A stretch of DNA of 64,000 bases from Staphylococcus sp. MI 10-1553 (GTDB lineage: Bacteria > Bacillota > Bacilli > Staphylococcales > Staphylococcaceae): contig NZ_CP048279.1 of NCBI RefSeq assembly GCF_010365305.1, positions 310,001 to 374,000 on the forward strand, written 5' to 3'. The notes under the pieces were generated by a model. It searched no databases and was not told the origin of the DNA. It worked only from the letters and a program-made list of their open reading frames with translations. A program made the translations under genes and the position numbers. Shown one piece after another: positions 1-7,020 of this stretch (position 1 is the stretch's first letter; each line of letters opens with the position of its first letter).

Positions 1-71
1 TGTCATTATTGGGCAGTCTATTTTCAATTGTCACAATACGTAAAATTGATCCACTTAAGGCAATCGGTTAG
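1..71 (+). CDS. FtsX-family ABC permease, C-terminal end only
   Basis: Only the last 22 codons lie in the window. The frame beginning at base 3 reads through to a TAG at 69-71 and ends in the sequence RKIDPLKAIG, which is the typical last cytoplasmic stretch of FtsX/MacB-type permeases (the coupling segment after the final membrane helix). It lies 12 bp upstream of an ABC ATPase, so the two almost certainly form one exporter or lipoprotein/peptide-handling transporter. Substrate cannot be judged from this fragment. Confidence 0.75.
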   Translation, partial: SLLGSLFSIVTIRKIDPLKAIG

Positions 72-83
72 GAGGTATGAAGC

Positions 84-752
84 ATGTTGAAATTTCAAAA
101 TGTCACGAAATCATTTCAAGATGGTCAGCAAGTCATTGAAGCGGTAAAGCCAACAACATTACAGTTTGAACAAGGGGAACTCATCGCAATTGTAGGGCCA
201 TCTGGTTCAGGGAAAAGTACATTTTTAACGATGGCAGGTGCACTCCAAACACCGACATCAGGCGACATTACGATTGGTGCACAACAAATCACAAATCTAA
301 GTCAAAAAGCATTGGCACGTGTCCGTATGCAACAAATTGGCTTTATATTACAAACGTCAAATTTAGTGCCATTTTTAACAGTTAAACAACAATTTCAGCT
401 CTTAAAAAAGCGAAAAAGGGATGTTTTGGCACAACAAGACTTTGATGCATTAATCCAACAATTAGGGTTAGACAGTATCATGAATCAATTACCAAGTGAA
501 ATATCAGGCGGGCAAAAGCAACGTGTCGCGATAGCCAAAGCGATTTACACGAAGCCGGACATCATTTTAGCAGATGAACCGACCGCTGCATTAGATACGG
601 AAAACGCGATGGCCGTGATGGAAATTTTGAAAAACCAATCTAAACGTCGCAACAAAATGTGTATGATTGTGACACATGATGAACGACTCACTGCATATTG
701 TGACAAAGTATTCGAAATGAAAGATGGCGTGCTTACTGAAAAAGCAAAATAA
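84..752 (+). CDS. ABC transporter ATP-binding protein, MacB/LolD type
   Basis: This 222-aa protein is the normal length for the stand-alone ATPases that pair with FtsX-like permeases. It has a Walker A (GPSGSGKST, about residues 38-46), a Q-loop region, an ABC signature (ISGGQKQR, about 140-147), a Walker B (IILADEP, about 160-166) and the switch His in VTHDE. The start is supported by a strong GGAGG about 9 nt upstream, just after the stop of the permease fragment, so both are translated from one message. It would energise the permease at the inner face of the membrane. Hypothetical substrates include haem, antimicrobial peptides or lipids, as for relatives such as HrtA or VraF; nothing here decides between them. 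Confidence 0.9.
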   Translation: MLKFQNVTKSFQDGQQVIEAVKPTTLQFEQGELIAIVGPSGSGKSTFLTMAGALQTPTSGDITIGAQQITNLSQKALARVRMQQIGFILQTSNLVPFLTVKQQFQLLKKRKRDVLAQQDFDALIQQLGLDSIMNQLPSEISGGQKQRVAIAKAIYTKPDIILADEPTAALDTENAMAVMEILKNQSKRRNKMCMIVTHDERLTAYCDKVFEMKDGVLTEKAK

Positions 753-804
753 AATTTTTGAAGCATTAGATTTCCTATTTTGAGACAGTTGCGATTTAAT
801 GCAA

Positions 805-825
805 CTATAATCATTACAATTATAG
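805..825 (+). promoter_or_regulatory. Putative HypR operator overlapping the hypR -10 box
   Basis: A perfect inverted repeat with 7-bp arms (CTATAAT and ATTATAG) and a 7-bp spacer sits directly before hypR. The left arm contains TATAAT (806-811), a consensus -10 hexamer, so a dimeric repressor bound here would block RNA polymerase. Rrf2-family HypR is known to repress its own hypR-merA operon from an inverted repeat in this position. Assignment to HypR is by position, not by a binding experiment. Confidence 0.55.
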
Positions 826-835
826 AGGTGCAATG

Positions 836-1258
836 ATGAACCTTGAATTTAATATTGCCGTGCACGTACTCGCATTTTTAAATCAACATCACGGAGAAGT
901 ATTTAATAGCCAAGCACTTGCAGGAAATGTCTGTGTCAATCCTGTGCAATTAAGACGTGTGATGTCAAAGTTGCAACAAGAAGTTTATGTTAAAGTGGTG
1001 CGTGGTCAAAAAGGGGGCTATCTCACTACGGAAGATGGACCAGCGATTAAGTTAGAAGCACTTTTTCGTTTGTTCAATCGCCCTGAGAACTATGGTTGCT
1101 TATTTACAGGACATCCTTCAATTCACTGTGAAATCTCACAAAAAATCGAACAAGTTATGTATGGCCACTATTTAACTGAACAAGAAATCATTGCAAACTA
1201 TTACCAACATCAAACGATAGGTGATATTTTGAACCAAATTAGAGAGGTGAAAGCATAA
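836..1258 (+). CDS. hypR: Rrf2-family redox-sensing repressor, HypR-like
   Basis: A small Rrf2-type regulator: N-terminal winged helix-turn-helix followed by a dimerisation helix. Two ATGs are available (833 and 836). The second is preferred because it is 5 nt from GAGGTG and because it puts the first cysteine at residue 33. Further cysteines fall at about 88 and 98. In S. aureus, HypR senses hypochlorous acid through Cys33 forming an intersubunit disulfide with Cys99, so the spacing here fits that sensor almost exactly. It is followed without a gap by merA, the known HypR target, and preceded by an inverted repeat over its promoter. Family and partner gene are clear; HOCl sensing is inferred from the cysteine pattern. 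Confidence 0.85.
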   Translation: MNLEFNIAVHVLAFLNQHHGEVFNSQALAGNVCVNPVQLRRVMSKLQQEVYVKVVRGQKGGYLTTEDGPAIKLEALFRLFNRPENYGCLFTGHPSIHCEISQKIEQVMYGHYLTEQEIIANYYQHQTIGDILNQIREVKA

Positions 1259-2584
1259 ATGGAAAAATACGATTTAATTGTTGTCGGATTTGGTAAAGCA
1301 GGGAAAACGTTGGCGAAATTTGCAGCCCAACAAGGTAAGAAAGTAGCAGTGATTGAAAAATCTGCTGAAATGTATGGGGGCACATGTATCAACATCGGTT
1401 GTATTCCATCAAAAGTATTAGTTCACGATGGGATTGAAGCGGCATCATTTAACGACGCAATGCAACGTAAACGCGATGTGGTCAGTGCATTAAACCACAA
1501 AAACTATCACAATCTTGCGGATGAAGACACAGTAGACGTCATTAATATGACAGCATCATTCAAATCTGCATATGAAATCGTCTTATTGAATGCACAAGGT
1601 GAAACAGTCAAAACGATTGAAGGTACAAATATTGTCATTAATACAGGTGCGAAGTCGGTCATTCCAAACATTAAAGGTGTCGATACATCGCAACGTGTCT
1701 ATGATTCAAAAGCGATTATGGATTTAACGCAACAACCGAAACGTTTAGTGATTGTCGGTGGCGGCTATATCGCGCTTGAATTTGCATCAATTTTTGCGAA
1801 TTTCGGTACAGAAGTCACTGTATTAGAACGCGCGGATCAAATCTTAAAAAAAGAAGATGAAGCGATTGCGAAACAAGTGACAGAAGATCTAACACAAAAA
1901 GGCATTCAATTCGTTTATCATGCTGAAACTGAAGCGATTCAAGATGAAGCAGATGTGACAAAAGTGGTGACAAGTCAAGGGACATTTGAAGCGGATGCTG
2001 TACTTGTGGCAACAGGGCGCAAACCGAATACAGAAGGCTTAAACTTAGAAGGAGCAGGTGTTCAATTAGGAAAACGTGGAGAAGTCGTTGTGAATGACAA
2101 ACTGCAAACGTCTGTGGATCACATTTATGCAGTCGGTGATGTCAATGGTGGCTTGCAATTTACGTATATTTCATTGGATGACTTTAGAATTGTGAAATCT
2201 CAATTGTTCGGCAATGGTCAACGCACACTTGAACAACGTGGTGCCGTTCCTTATACAATGTTTATCGATCCACCGATGTCACGTGTCGGTATGACTGCCG
2301 CAGAAGCACGTGAAAAAGGTTATGATGTCCTTGAAAATCAAGTGCCAGTGAACACTATGCCACGTCATAAAATCAATAATGATACGAGAGGCTTGTTCAA
2401 AGCGGTGGTAGATGCGAAGTCAGGCCAAGTGTTAGGGGCTACATTGTATGGTCAGCAGTCTGAGGAACTTATCAATATTGTGAAATTAGCGATTGATCAA
2501 CAGTTGTCGTATGCAGTGTTGAGAGATAATATTTATACACATCCAACAATGGCGGAGTCGTTTAACGATTTGTTTAATGTCTAG
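1259..2584 (+). CDS. merA: Pyridine nucleotide-disulfide oxidoreductase, MerA-like
   Basis: The 441-aa flavoprotein has an N-terminal FAD-binding motif (VVGFGKAGKTLA), an active-site disulfide C43xxxxC48 (GGTCINIGC), a central NAD(P)H-binding GGGYIALEFA motif near residue 165, a second FAD contact (YAVGDVNGG) and a C-terminal dimerisation domain. The Cys43/Cys48 numbering matches S. aureus MerA, a disulfide reductase that protects against HOCl and allantoin stress and is controlled by HypR. It lacks the N-terminal HMA domain and the terminal Cys pair of true mercuric reductases, so mercury detoxification is unlikely despite the name. Its ATG follows the hypR stop directly (TAAATG), with GAGAGGTG inside the end of hypR, giving translational coupling. 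Confidence 0.9.
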   Translation: MEKYDLIVVGFGKAGKTLAKFAAQQGKKVAVIEKSAEMYGGTCINIGCIPSKVLVHDGIEAASFNDAMQRKRDVVSALNHKNYHNLADEDTVDVINMTASFKSAYEIVLLNAQGETVKTIEGTNIVINTGAKSVIPNIKGVDTSQRVYDSKAIMDLTQQPKRLVIVGGGYIALEFASIFANFGTEVTVLERADQILKKEDEAIAKQVTEDLTQKGIQFVYHAETEAIQDEADVTKVVTSQGTFEADAVLVATGRKPNTEGLNLEGAGVQLGKRGEVVVNDKLQTSVDHIYAVGDVNGGLQFTYISLDDFRIVKSQLFGNGQRTLEQRGAVPYTMFIDPPMSRVGMTAAEAREKGYDVLENQVPVNTMPRHKINNDTRGLFKAVVDAKSGQVLGATLYGQQSEELINIVKLAIDQQLSYAVLRDNIYTHPTMAESFNDLFNV

Positions 2585-2860
2585 TGATGTGTTGAGACAC
2601 GTGTCTTTTTTTGTTTCGTTATTTAGCATTTTTGAACATGTTTCAGCATTATTGATACATGGGAATGGGTTTTGGCAATCAATGTAAAGTGCCTCCCAGT
2701 ATTGATAAGTAAATGAATGGGAAAAGTCAGTTACTTCATACACAGAGACGGTCGCAATTCGCTATGGGGGATGAGCAGATAGACGGTTTTTGGGAATGTG
2801 AATACCAAATTAAACTTAAATTGGCAATGCAGTATTGATTTTATATATAATAATTTTACC
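2585..2860. other. Intergenic region after merA
   Basis: About 275 bp with no supportable gene. Immediately after the merA stop is a short palindrome (AGACACGTGTCT, 2595-2606) running into seven T residues, a weak terminator-like element whose loop would be small. Nothing else recognisable before the antisense promoter of the toxin-antitoxin locus at 2862. Confidence 0.4.
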
Positions 2861-2861
2861 A

Positions 2862-2890
2862 TTGCATTTTGTAGATATGGATGCTATAAT
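2862..2890 (+). promoter_or_regulatory. Sigma-A promoter of the antitoxin RNA
   Basis: TTGCAT (2862-2867) and a perfect TATAAT (2885-2890) separated by exactly 17 bp. Transcription would begin near 2897, just before the first copy of the direct repeat, and run into the terminator hairpin at 2920-2952. Confidence 0.7.
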
Positions 2891-2898
2891 GATGACAT

Positions 2899-2919
2899 AA
2901 AGTCTAGCATATAAACACC
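2899..2919. repeat. Par-type direct repeat, copy in the antisense RNA
   Basis: AAAGTCTAGCATAT followed by AAACACC. The second copy lies at 3066-3087 with one extra G after the shared 14 bases. In par loci such repeats (DRa/DRb) let the antisense RNA pair with the toxin translation start. Confidence 0.7.
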
Positions 2920-2952
2920 AATCCCCTCACTATTGCGAGTAGTGAGGGGATT
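2920..2952. terminator. Shared bidirectional terminator of the toxin and antitoxin RNAs
   Basis: Thirteen-base-pair perfect stem (2920-2932/2940-2952) with loop TTGCGAG. It lies between the convergent toxin and antisense transcripts, as in par loci, and is the likely site of the first loop-loop contact between the two RNAs. Confidence 0.75.
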
Positions 2953-2972
2953 TCTAATGGTGTGGTTATTTG

Positions 2973-3077
2973 TCACTTTTTCTTTTTATCGTTGCGTTTA
3001 CTTAACCAATATGTAAAATACACAACGATGCAGCCGCTAATGCTAGGGGCCACTATACTTACTAGAAAGTCTAGCAT
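2973..3077 (-). CDS. Fst/PepA1-type type I toxin peptide, 34 aa
   Basis: A 34-codon gene with a very strong Shine-Dalgarno (GAGGAGGTG) upstream of ATG. The product begins MLDFLVSIVAPSISG, continues through a hydrophobic membrane helix with the family's Ala-Pro pair (A10-P11) and the TYWLSKRN segment (about 22-29), and ends in a charged tail KKKK. This is the hallmark layout of Fst-like peptides, which insert in the host membrane and cause condensation/lysis phenotypes when expressed freely. Its mRNA probably starts near 3127 from an extended -10 (TGGTATAAT, complement of 3135-3143) and ends at the shared terminator 2920-2952. Antisense RNA from 2897 would repress it. The gene is far below usual annotation length cut-offs. 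Confidence 0.85.
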   Translation of the reverse strand: MLDFLVSIVAPSISGCIVVYFTYWLSKRNDKKKK

Positions 3078-3087
3078 ATGAAACACC
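3066..3087. repeat. Par-type direct repeat, copy at the toxin start codon
   Basis: Second copy of AAAGTCTAGCATAT, covering the toxin start codon (complement of 3075-3077) and its ribosome-binding site, so antisense pairing here would hide translation initiation. Confidence 0.7.
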
Positions 3088-3134
3088 TCCTCTCTACGTC
3101 AAGTTTAGACGGCTGAGGGATAAGTGACAGAAAT

Positions 3135-3143
3135 ATTATACCA
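3135..3143 (-). promoter_or_regulatory. Extended -10 promoter of the toxin mRNA
   Basis: On the minus strand TGGTATAAT forms a TGn extended -10 element with a perfect hexamer; no good -35 is visible 17 bp upstream, which fits an extended -10 promoter. Predicted start near 3127, leaving a leader of about 50 nt before the toxin ATG. Confidence 0.55.
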
Positions 3144-3376
3144 TGCACGGTGAAATGTTTTTCTATTATTAATGGTATATGAATACAAATGTGGAAAATA
3201 TATATATTTATGGAATAATATGTTAATAGTTGCGAGTTATTAAAATAAGTGTCATTTATTTAATATATAATGGAGTGCTAGAGTTAAAAATAGAGTGTTT
3301 AGAGAAGTGTAAAAAAGAAATGATCGAAATGTATAAATTTATAGGCTCAAAACAGTTTATTAAACGTATTTAAATA
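3144..3376. other. AT-rich intergenic stretch
   Basis: No credible gene. A 17-codon reading frame (ATG at about 3323) encoding MIEMYKFIGSKQFIKRI lies just before the terminator at 3377, but it has no clear ribosome-binding site and I do not call it. Confidence 0.4.
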
Positions 3377-3414
3377 AAAATCACCCCACTGTGTGTAGTA
3401 GGGGTGATTTTTTA
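3377..3414. terminator. Bidirectional rho-independent terminator
   Basis: Stem AAAATCACCCC paired with GGGGTGATTTT, extended by ACT/AGT around a GTGTGT loop, with T-runs on both strands. It ends the minus-strand amidohydrolase transcript (stop at 3446) and would also stop plus-strand read-through. Confidence 0.8.
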
Positions 3415-3445
3415 ACATCTAACTAACCCGAAATGATTGTTGGGA

Positions 3446-4408
3446 TTAATGGTCGTGTTCAATCTCAAAGAATTCGACTGCATTGCCATACAAAATGCCG
3501 TCAATTTTCTCAGGGTCAATGCCTGAATCTTTAATGTAAGTAACTGCGCGTGTGTATTTCTCGTCTTGGAAATAAGGGAAGTCACTCCCCATCATAACGT
3601 GATCAATGCCAAATGAATCAATCGTATTTTTAAGAGATGGGCCGTGGAAGTTCGCTGTGTCGTAATAGAATTGACGGTTTAAAATATCCCAAGGGCTGTC
3701 ATCAAATGCGTTCCAATCTTCATAGTTGTCTTCAATACGTTGGATGAAGAATGGTAAAGCGCCACCTAAGTGTGAGATGTGGAATTTAATGTTTGGATAT
3801 TTTTGTGGAATTCTATTTTTCATTAAATGTAAGGCGACGAATGTTGATTCTAATGGCGCCCCGATAACCCAGTGTAATTGATAGTCATTGATCATGGGGG
3901 ATTGTGCGCCACAACCTGTTGGATGAATGTAAAGTGTTGCGTTCAGTTCATTCATCGCTTCGAAAAATTCTTCAAATTGTAAATCTGCAATAGAAACTTT
4001 ATCTTTAACGAGTGTTGGAATGGCAATGCCGATAAATTCATCTTTAGCTAAAAGTTCGCGTGCTTCTTCAATCGCTTGGTCAAGATACGGTAAAGATACA
4101 GCACCGTATGCTAAAAAGCGATCGGGATAATTTTTTACGAGAGATTCATATAAATCGTTAATTATACGTGCAGACTCTTTTGCTTCTTTTTTTGTACCCC
4201 ATTGCGGTGATTGTGGTGTCGCGGAGATAATTTGTTTGCCAACCCCTGCATCGTCCATCATTTTAAAGCGTTTTTTTAAATCTTCTTCTGAGTCAGACTG
4301 GTTGATACCTTTTGCGACCTCTGTTCCTTGACTACCTAATTTACCTAGTCTTTCAAGATATGCTTCACTCCATAAATGTGCGTGTGTATCAATTGCTTTT
4401 GCCATCAT
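3446..4408 (-). CDS. Amidohydrolase-family protein (ACMSD/resorcylate decarboxylase-like)
   Basis: A TIM-barrel metal-dependent hydrolase of about 320 aa. It has the N-terminal metal motif DTHAH (His9/His11), a central His in LYIHPTG, a further His in FHISHLGGA and the late Asp in MMGSDFPY, the pattern of the amidohydrolase_2 group that includes aminocarboxymuconate-semialdehyde decarboxylase and gamma-resorcylate decarboxylase. The ATG at 4408 is chosen because a GGAG lies about 10 nt upstream; an in-frame TTG at 4423 overlaps that Shine-Dalgarno and is unlikely. Reaction and substrate are not determinable; a decarboxylase or lactonase role on a small aromatic or carboxylic acid is possible. 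A cre-like site lies upstream (4481-4495), suggesting catabolite control. Confidence 0.8.
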   Translation of the reverse strand: MMAKAIDTHAHLWSEAYLERLGKLGSQGTEVAKGINQSDSEEDLKKRFKMMDDAGVGKQIISATPQSPQWGTKKEAKESARIINDLYESLVKNYPDRFLAYGAVSLPYLDQAIEEARELLAKDEFIGIAIPTLVKDKVSIADLQFEEFFEAMNELNATLYIHPTGCGAQSPMINDYQLHWVIGAPLESTFVALHLMKNRIPQKYPNIKFHISHLGGALPFFIQRIEDNYEDWNAFDDSPWDILNRQFYYDTANFHGPSLKNTIDSFGIDHVMMGSDFPYFQDEKYTRAVTYIKDSGIDPEKIDGILYGNAVEFFEIEHDH

Positions 4409-4480
4409 ATGTCTCAACTCCAATCAGAATTTTAATTAGTGTATTAAAGGTGATGTAGCAAGTATGCAGTGTTATCCAAT

Positions 4481-4495
4481 TTTAAGCGCTTTCAA
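4481..4495 (-). promoter_or_regulatory. Candidate cre (CcpA) site upstream of the amidohydrolase
   Basis: Read on the minus strand, TTGAAAGCGCTTAAA matches 14 of 15 positions of the cre consensus WTGNAANCGNWNNCW. It lies about 75 bp upstream of the start codon, in the likely promoter zone. Catabolite repression is an inference. Confidence 0.45.
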
Positions 4496-4690
4496 TAAGA
4501 ATTCAATTGATACGTTTTGATACATGGGATGTCACGTCAACTGGCATCATTGCGATACCACCCTATAAGATGTTATTGCCCAATTTTAATTTTTGAAACG
4601 CGCAATTCCCTTATCACTATTTTTAAGATAAGTAATGATGAAAATAGCTACTCTAGACTTTATTGAAGAGTAGCTATTTATTTATAGCGT

Positions 4691-6088
4691 TTAAGCTTGT
4701 TTTTTAGAAATACGTGTAGCAATGATAATACCAAAGATGACAATCACTGCGACGATACGGTAAGTCCATTGTAAACCGAAAATGTTACGCATCACTGGGT
4801 CGCCACCGTGTGCCATAGCCAATTGAGACATCACTGTAACGAGTAAACCTGTACCGATAGCAGCTGAAATTTGACGTAACGTATTATTCATAGCTGTCCC
4901 GTGTGGAATGAGTGATTTTGGTAAGGCGTTCATTGCTTCAGTTGTCATCGGTACCATGATGCCAGAGTTACCAAATGTGAGGATGACAAAGGATAAGATG
5001 ATATACCATAGTGGCGATGTTTCATTTAAGAACGAAATCATGACTGCCCCAATAAAAATAAATGTCATCCCTGCGACCGCTAAAATACGACCGCCCATTT
5101 TATCGTAAAGTCTGCCGTTAATCGGTGCGAGTAAGCCCATCACAAGACCACCCGGTAATAATGTCAGACCTGATTGTAATGGTGACATGCCTCTCATAGA
5201 TTGCATATAAATCGGTAACATCGTCATTGTCCCAATAAAAATCAAGAACATGAGTACGACTAAAGCAATCGGTACTGTAAATGAACGATGTTGAAATACG
5301 CGCATTTCGAGCATAGGTGTTTCGAGTTTGAGTTGACGTAAGACGAATGCGATTAAAATGATGACAGCGACGATGATCGTAACGTAGCTGAGTGGATTGC
5401 GCCAACCATATTGTCCTGCTGAACTAAAGCCGAAGAGTAAACCCCCAAAACCTAAAGTAGATAAAATGACAGATAAAACGTCGAGTGAGGGTTTGCTCAA
5501 TTCAGTTGCGTTTGTCATTTTAAATAAACCTAAGACGAGCACGACAATCGAAATGATTAAAATGATTAAGAACAGGTAACGCCAATTGAACATGTTGACG
5601 AACCAACCGGATGCAGTCGGTCCAATCGCTGGCGCAAATCCGATAACTAAACCAAATAAGCCCATTGCCATACCGCGTTTTTCAAGTGGGAAGACAAGGA
5701 ATAAAAATGTTTGCGTTAAAGGCATTAAAATCCCTGCCCCCATCGCTTGTATCGCGCGTCCAACAAGAATGAAAATATATTGTGGCGCGAGCATTCCTAA
5801 TAATGAACCAAAAAGAAATAGCGTTAATGCTGTGAAAAATAAATGTCTTAAACTAAAACGTTGCGATAAATAAGCTGTCACTGGAATCATAATCCCATTA
5901 ACCAGCATAAAAATCGTTGTGACCCATTGAGCGACTGAACTTGTTAAATGGAAGTCCGCCATAAATTCGGGTAAAACGGTTGTAAATAAAGTTTGATTAA
6001 GAACGGCTATAAAAGCACCAGAAATCATGATGATAATAGCCGGTAAATGTTGTTTAATTGAATGATTATCACCTACACTACTAGACAT
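4691..6088 (-). CDS. MDR-family MFS transporter, DHA2 (14-TM, EmrB/LmrB-like)
   Basis: The ~465-aa protein has the length and hydrophobicity of a 14-helix drug:H+ antiporter. Visible family signatures include an N-terminal helix with ISGAFIAVLNQTLFTTVLPEF, the loop-2/3 motif-A-like stretch before RFSLRHLFF, and the motif-C-like GFAPAIGPTASGWF in helix 5. The start is the ATG at 6088, which has AGAAAGGAG about 10 nt upstream; the frame continues 21 codons further upstream but into the promoter/operator. It is transcribed divergently from nat-tetR, and an overlapping pair of palindromes between the two promoters makes the neighbouring TetR protein its likely repressor. Substrates (lincosamides, dyes, lipophilic toxins in relatives) are unknown. 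Confidence 0.85.
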   Translation of the reverse strand: MSSSVGDNHSIKQHLPAIIIMISGAFIAVLNQTLFTTVLPEFMADFHLTSSVAQWVTTIFMLVNGIMIPVTAYLSQRFSLRHLFFTALTLFLFGSLLGMLAPQYIFILVGRAIQAMGAGILMPLTQTFLFLVFPLEKRGMAMGLFGLVIGFAPAIGPTASGWFVNMFNWRYLFLIILIISIVVLVLGLFKMTNATELSKPSLDVLSVILSTLGFGGLLFGFSSAGQYGWRNPLSYVTIIVAVIILIAFVLRQLKLETPMLEMRVFQHRSFTVPIALVVLMFLIFIGTMTMLPIYMQSMRGMSPLQSGLTLLPGGLVMGLLAPINGRLYDKMGGRILAVAGMTFIFIGAVMISFLNETSPLWYIILSFVILTFGNSGIMVPMTTEAMNALPKSLIPHGTAMNNTLRQISAAIGTGLLVTVMSQLAMAHGGDPVMRNIFGLQWTYRIVAVIVIFGIIIATRISKKQA

Positions 6089-6137
6089 TTCCGTGTTTCT
6101 CCTTTCTAAACAGAAGTGACTATCATTTATTCTAAGC

Positions 6138-6149
6138 GGAATGCATTCC
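6138..6149. promoter_or_regulatory. Palindromic operator between the -35 and -10 of the MFS promoter
   Basis: GGAATGCATTCC is a perfect 12-bp palindrome. On the minus strand it lies between TTGACA (complement of 6153-6158) and a TAGAAT -10 box about 18 bp further, the classic place for a TetR-type operator. The TetR gene at 7021 is the obvious candidate regulator. Confidence 0.55.
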
Positions 6150-6163
6150 ATTTGTCAAATGGA
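6147..6163. promoter_or_regulatory. Second palindrome covering both -35 boxes
   Basis: TCCATTT-GTC-AAATGGA: perfect 7-bp arms with a 3-bp spacer, overlapping the first palindrome. It covers the -35 elements of both divergent promoters (minus strand TTGACA; plus strand TTGTCA), so one bound regulator could control both directions. Confidence 0.5.
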
Positions 6164-6180
6164 TGAATTCTCGATATGAT
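6152..6180 (+). promoter_or_regulatory. Promoter of the nat-tetR operon
   Basis: TTGTCA (6152-6157) and TATGAT (6175-6180) with a 17-bp spacer, 34 bp before the nat start codon. Its -35 overlaps that of the divergent MFS promoter. Confidence 0.65.
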
Positions 6181-6213
6181 AGGACCATGAAAAGCAATTT
6201 AAGGAGGGCCATA

Positions 6214-7005
6214 ATGGATACACAAAAAGTAGACAGAAAATTAGAGGTAGATGAACAAAAACAATTTCATCATCGTGTAGAGGCACTCGATTATTATACG
6301 CAGCAATTTATGCAACATGTCCCATTTGAAAATTTGGATGTCCAAAATGGCGTGCCAATTTCTACAGATTTAGATGATTTATATCACAAAATTATTGAAC
6401 AAGGCCGTGGAGGATATTGCTATGAAGTGAACACGTTTTATGCCGCATATTTAGAGTCAAAAGGATATGAAACACATTTTCTTCCTGCAACGATTCACAC
6501 TCCCAATGGCGGTCGTAGTTTAGAAGACTCACATGTGACACTCGCTGTCGTTATTGATGGAGAAACATATATTGCGGATGTCGGATTTGGCGGCTTACCT
6601 GTGAAATCGATTCATGTCACTGATGATGGGCATGATACAGTACAAGACATTAGCGGGGAATATCGTGCTGTGAGAGAAAATGATATGATTGCGATTCAAA
6701 AATGGGTGGATGATGCATGGCAAACAAAATTTGTAGCCAAAGCACAGCCACAAGAGATAAACTATTTCGATGATGTACTCGAACATAACCAACACGACCC
6801 TAAGTCACCATTTGTACACAGTGTCATCGTGACAATGCCAACTGCAACAGGGCGCGTAACAATGACACAAAATCATTTAACAGTGACAGATGAAGACGGT
6901 AAGCATAAAACGCTCGTGACGCCAGACAACTATCAACAATTATTACAACAGCACTTTGGAATCGACTTGACAGTACCTCGTTTAGAGAAAACTGAAAAAG
7001 AATAA
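6214..7005 (+). CDS. nat: Arylamine N-acetyltransferase
   Basis: A 263-aa cytosolic enzyme that transfers acetyl groups from acetyl-CoA to arylamines/arylhydrazines. With the ATG at 6214, supported by AAGGAGGG seven nt upstream, the catalytic triad falls at Cys69 (GRGGYCYE), His107 (DSHVTL) and Asp122 (ADVGFGG), the exact canonical NAT numbering; the upstream in-frame ATG at 6163 lies within the promoter and is rejected. The typical N-terminal HVPFENLD motif is present. It is first in an operon with a TetR regulator 15 bp downstream and is divergent from a drug exporter, suggesting one xenobiotic-response module: chemical modification plus efflux under one sensor. Confidence 0.92.
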   Translation: MDTQKVDRKLEVDEQKQFHHRVEALDYYTQQFMQHVPFENLDVQNGVPISTDLDDLYHKIIEQGRGGYCYEVNTFYAAYLESKGYETHFLPATIHTPNGGRSLEDSHVTLAVVIDGETYIADVGFGGLPVKSIHVTDDGHDTVQDISGEYRAVRENDMIAIQKWVDDAWQTKFVAKAQPQEINYFDDVLEHNQHDPKSPFVHSVIVTMPTATGRVTMTQNHLTVTDEDGKHKTLVTPDNYQQLLQQHFGIDLTVPRLEKTEKE

Positions 7006-7020
7006 AAAAGGATGTAATCT

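Larger units (their letters stand above)
2897..2957 (+). ncRNA. Antisense RNA of a Par/Fst-type type I antitoxin
   Basis: A short (~60 nt) RNA is predicted between a consensus promoter (2862-2890) and a 13-bp perfect stem-loop terminator (2920-2932 with 2940-2952, 7-nt loop, followed by TTTC). Its 5' end carries AAAGTCTAGCATAT (2899-2912), which is repeated at 3066-3079 over the start codon of the facing toxin gene. The RNA would therefore be complementary to the ribosome-binding/start region of the toxin mRNA as well as to the shared terminator, exactly the RNAII design of the enterococcal pAD1 par locus. Transcript ends are inferred from the signals. Confidence 0.7.

Noticed and set aside
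1259..2584. Mercuric reductase in the strict sense
   Set aside because: No HMA domain, no C-terminal Cys pair and no mer operon genes; HypR-controlled disulfide reductase fits better.
3323..3376. 17-codon peptide MIEMYKFIGSKQFIKRI before the 3377 terminator
   Set aside because: It resembles small amphipathic peptides, but no Shine-Dalgarno or promoter could be supported.
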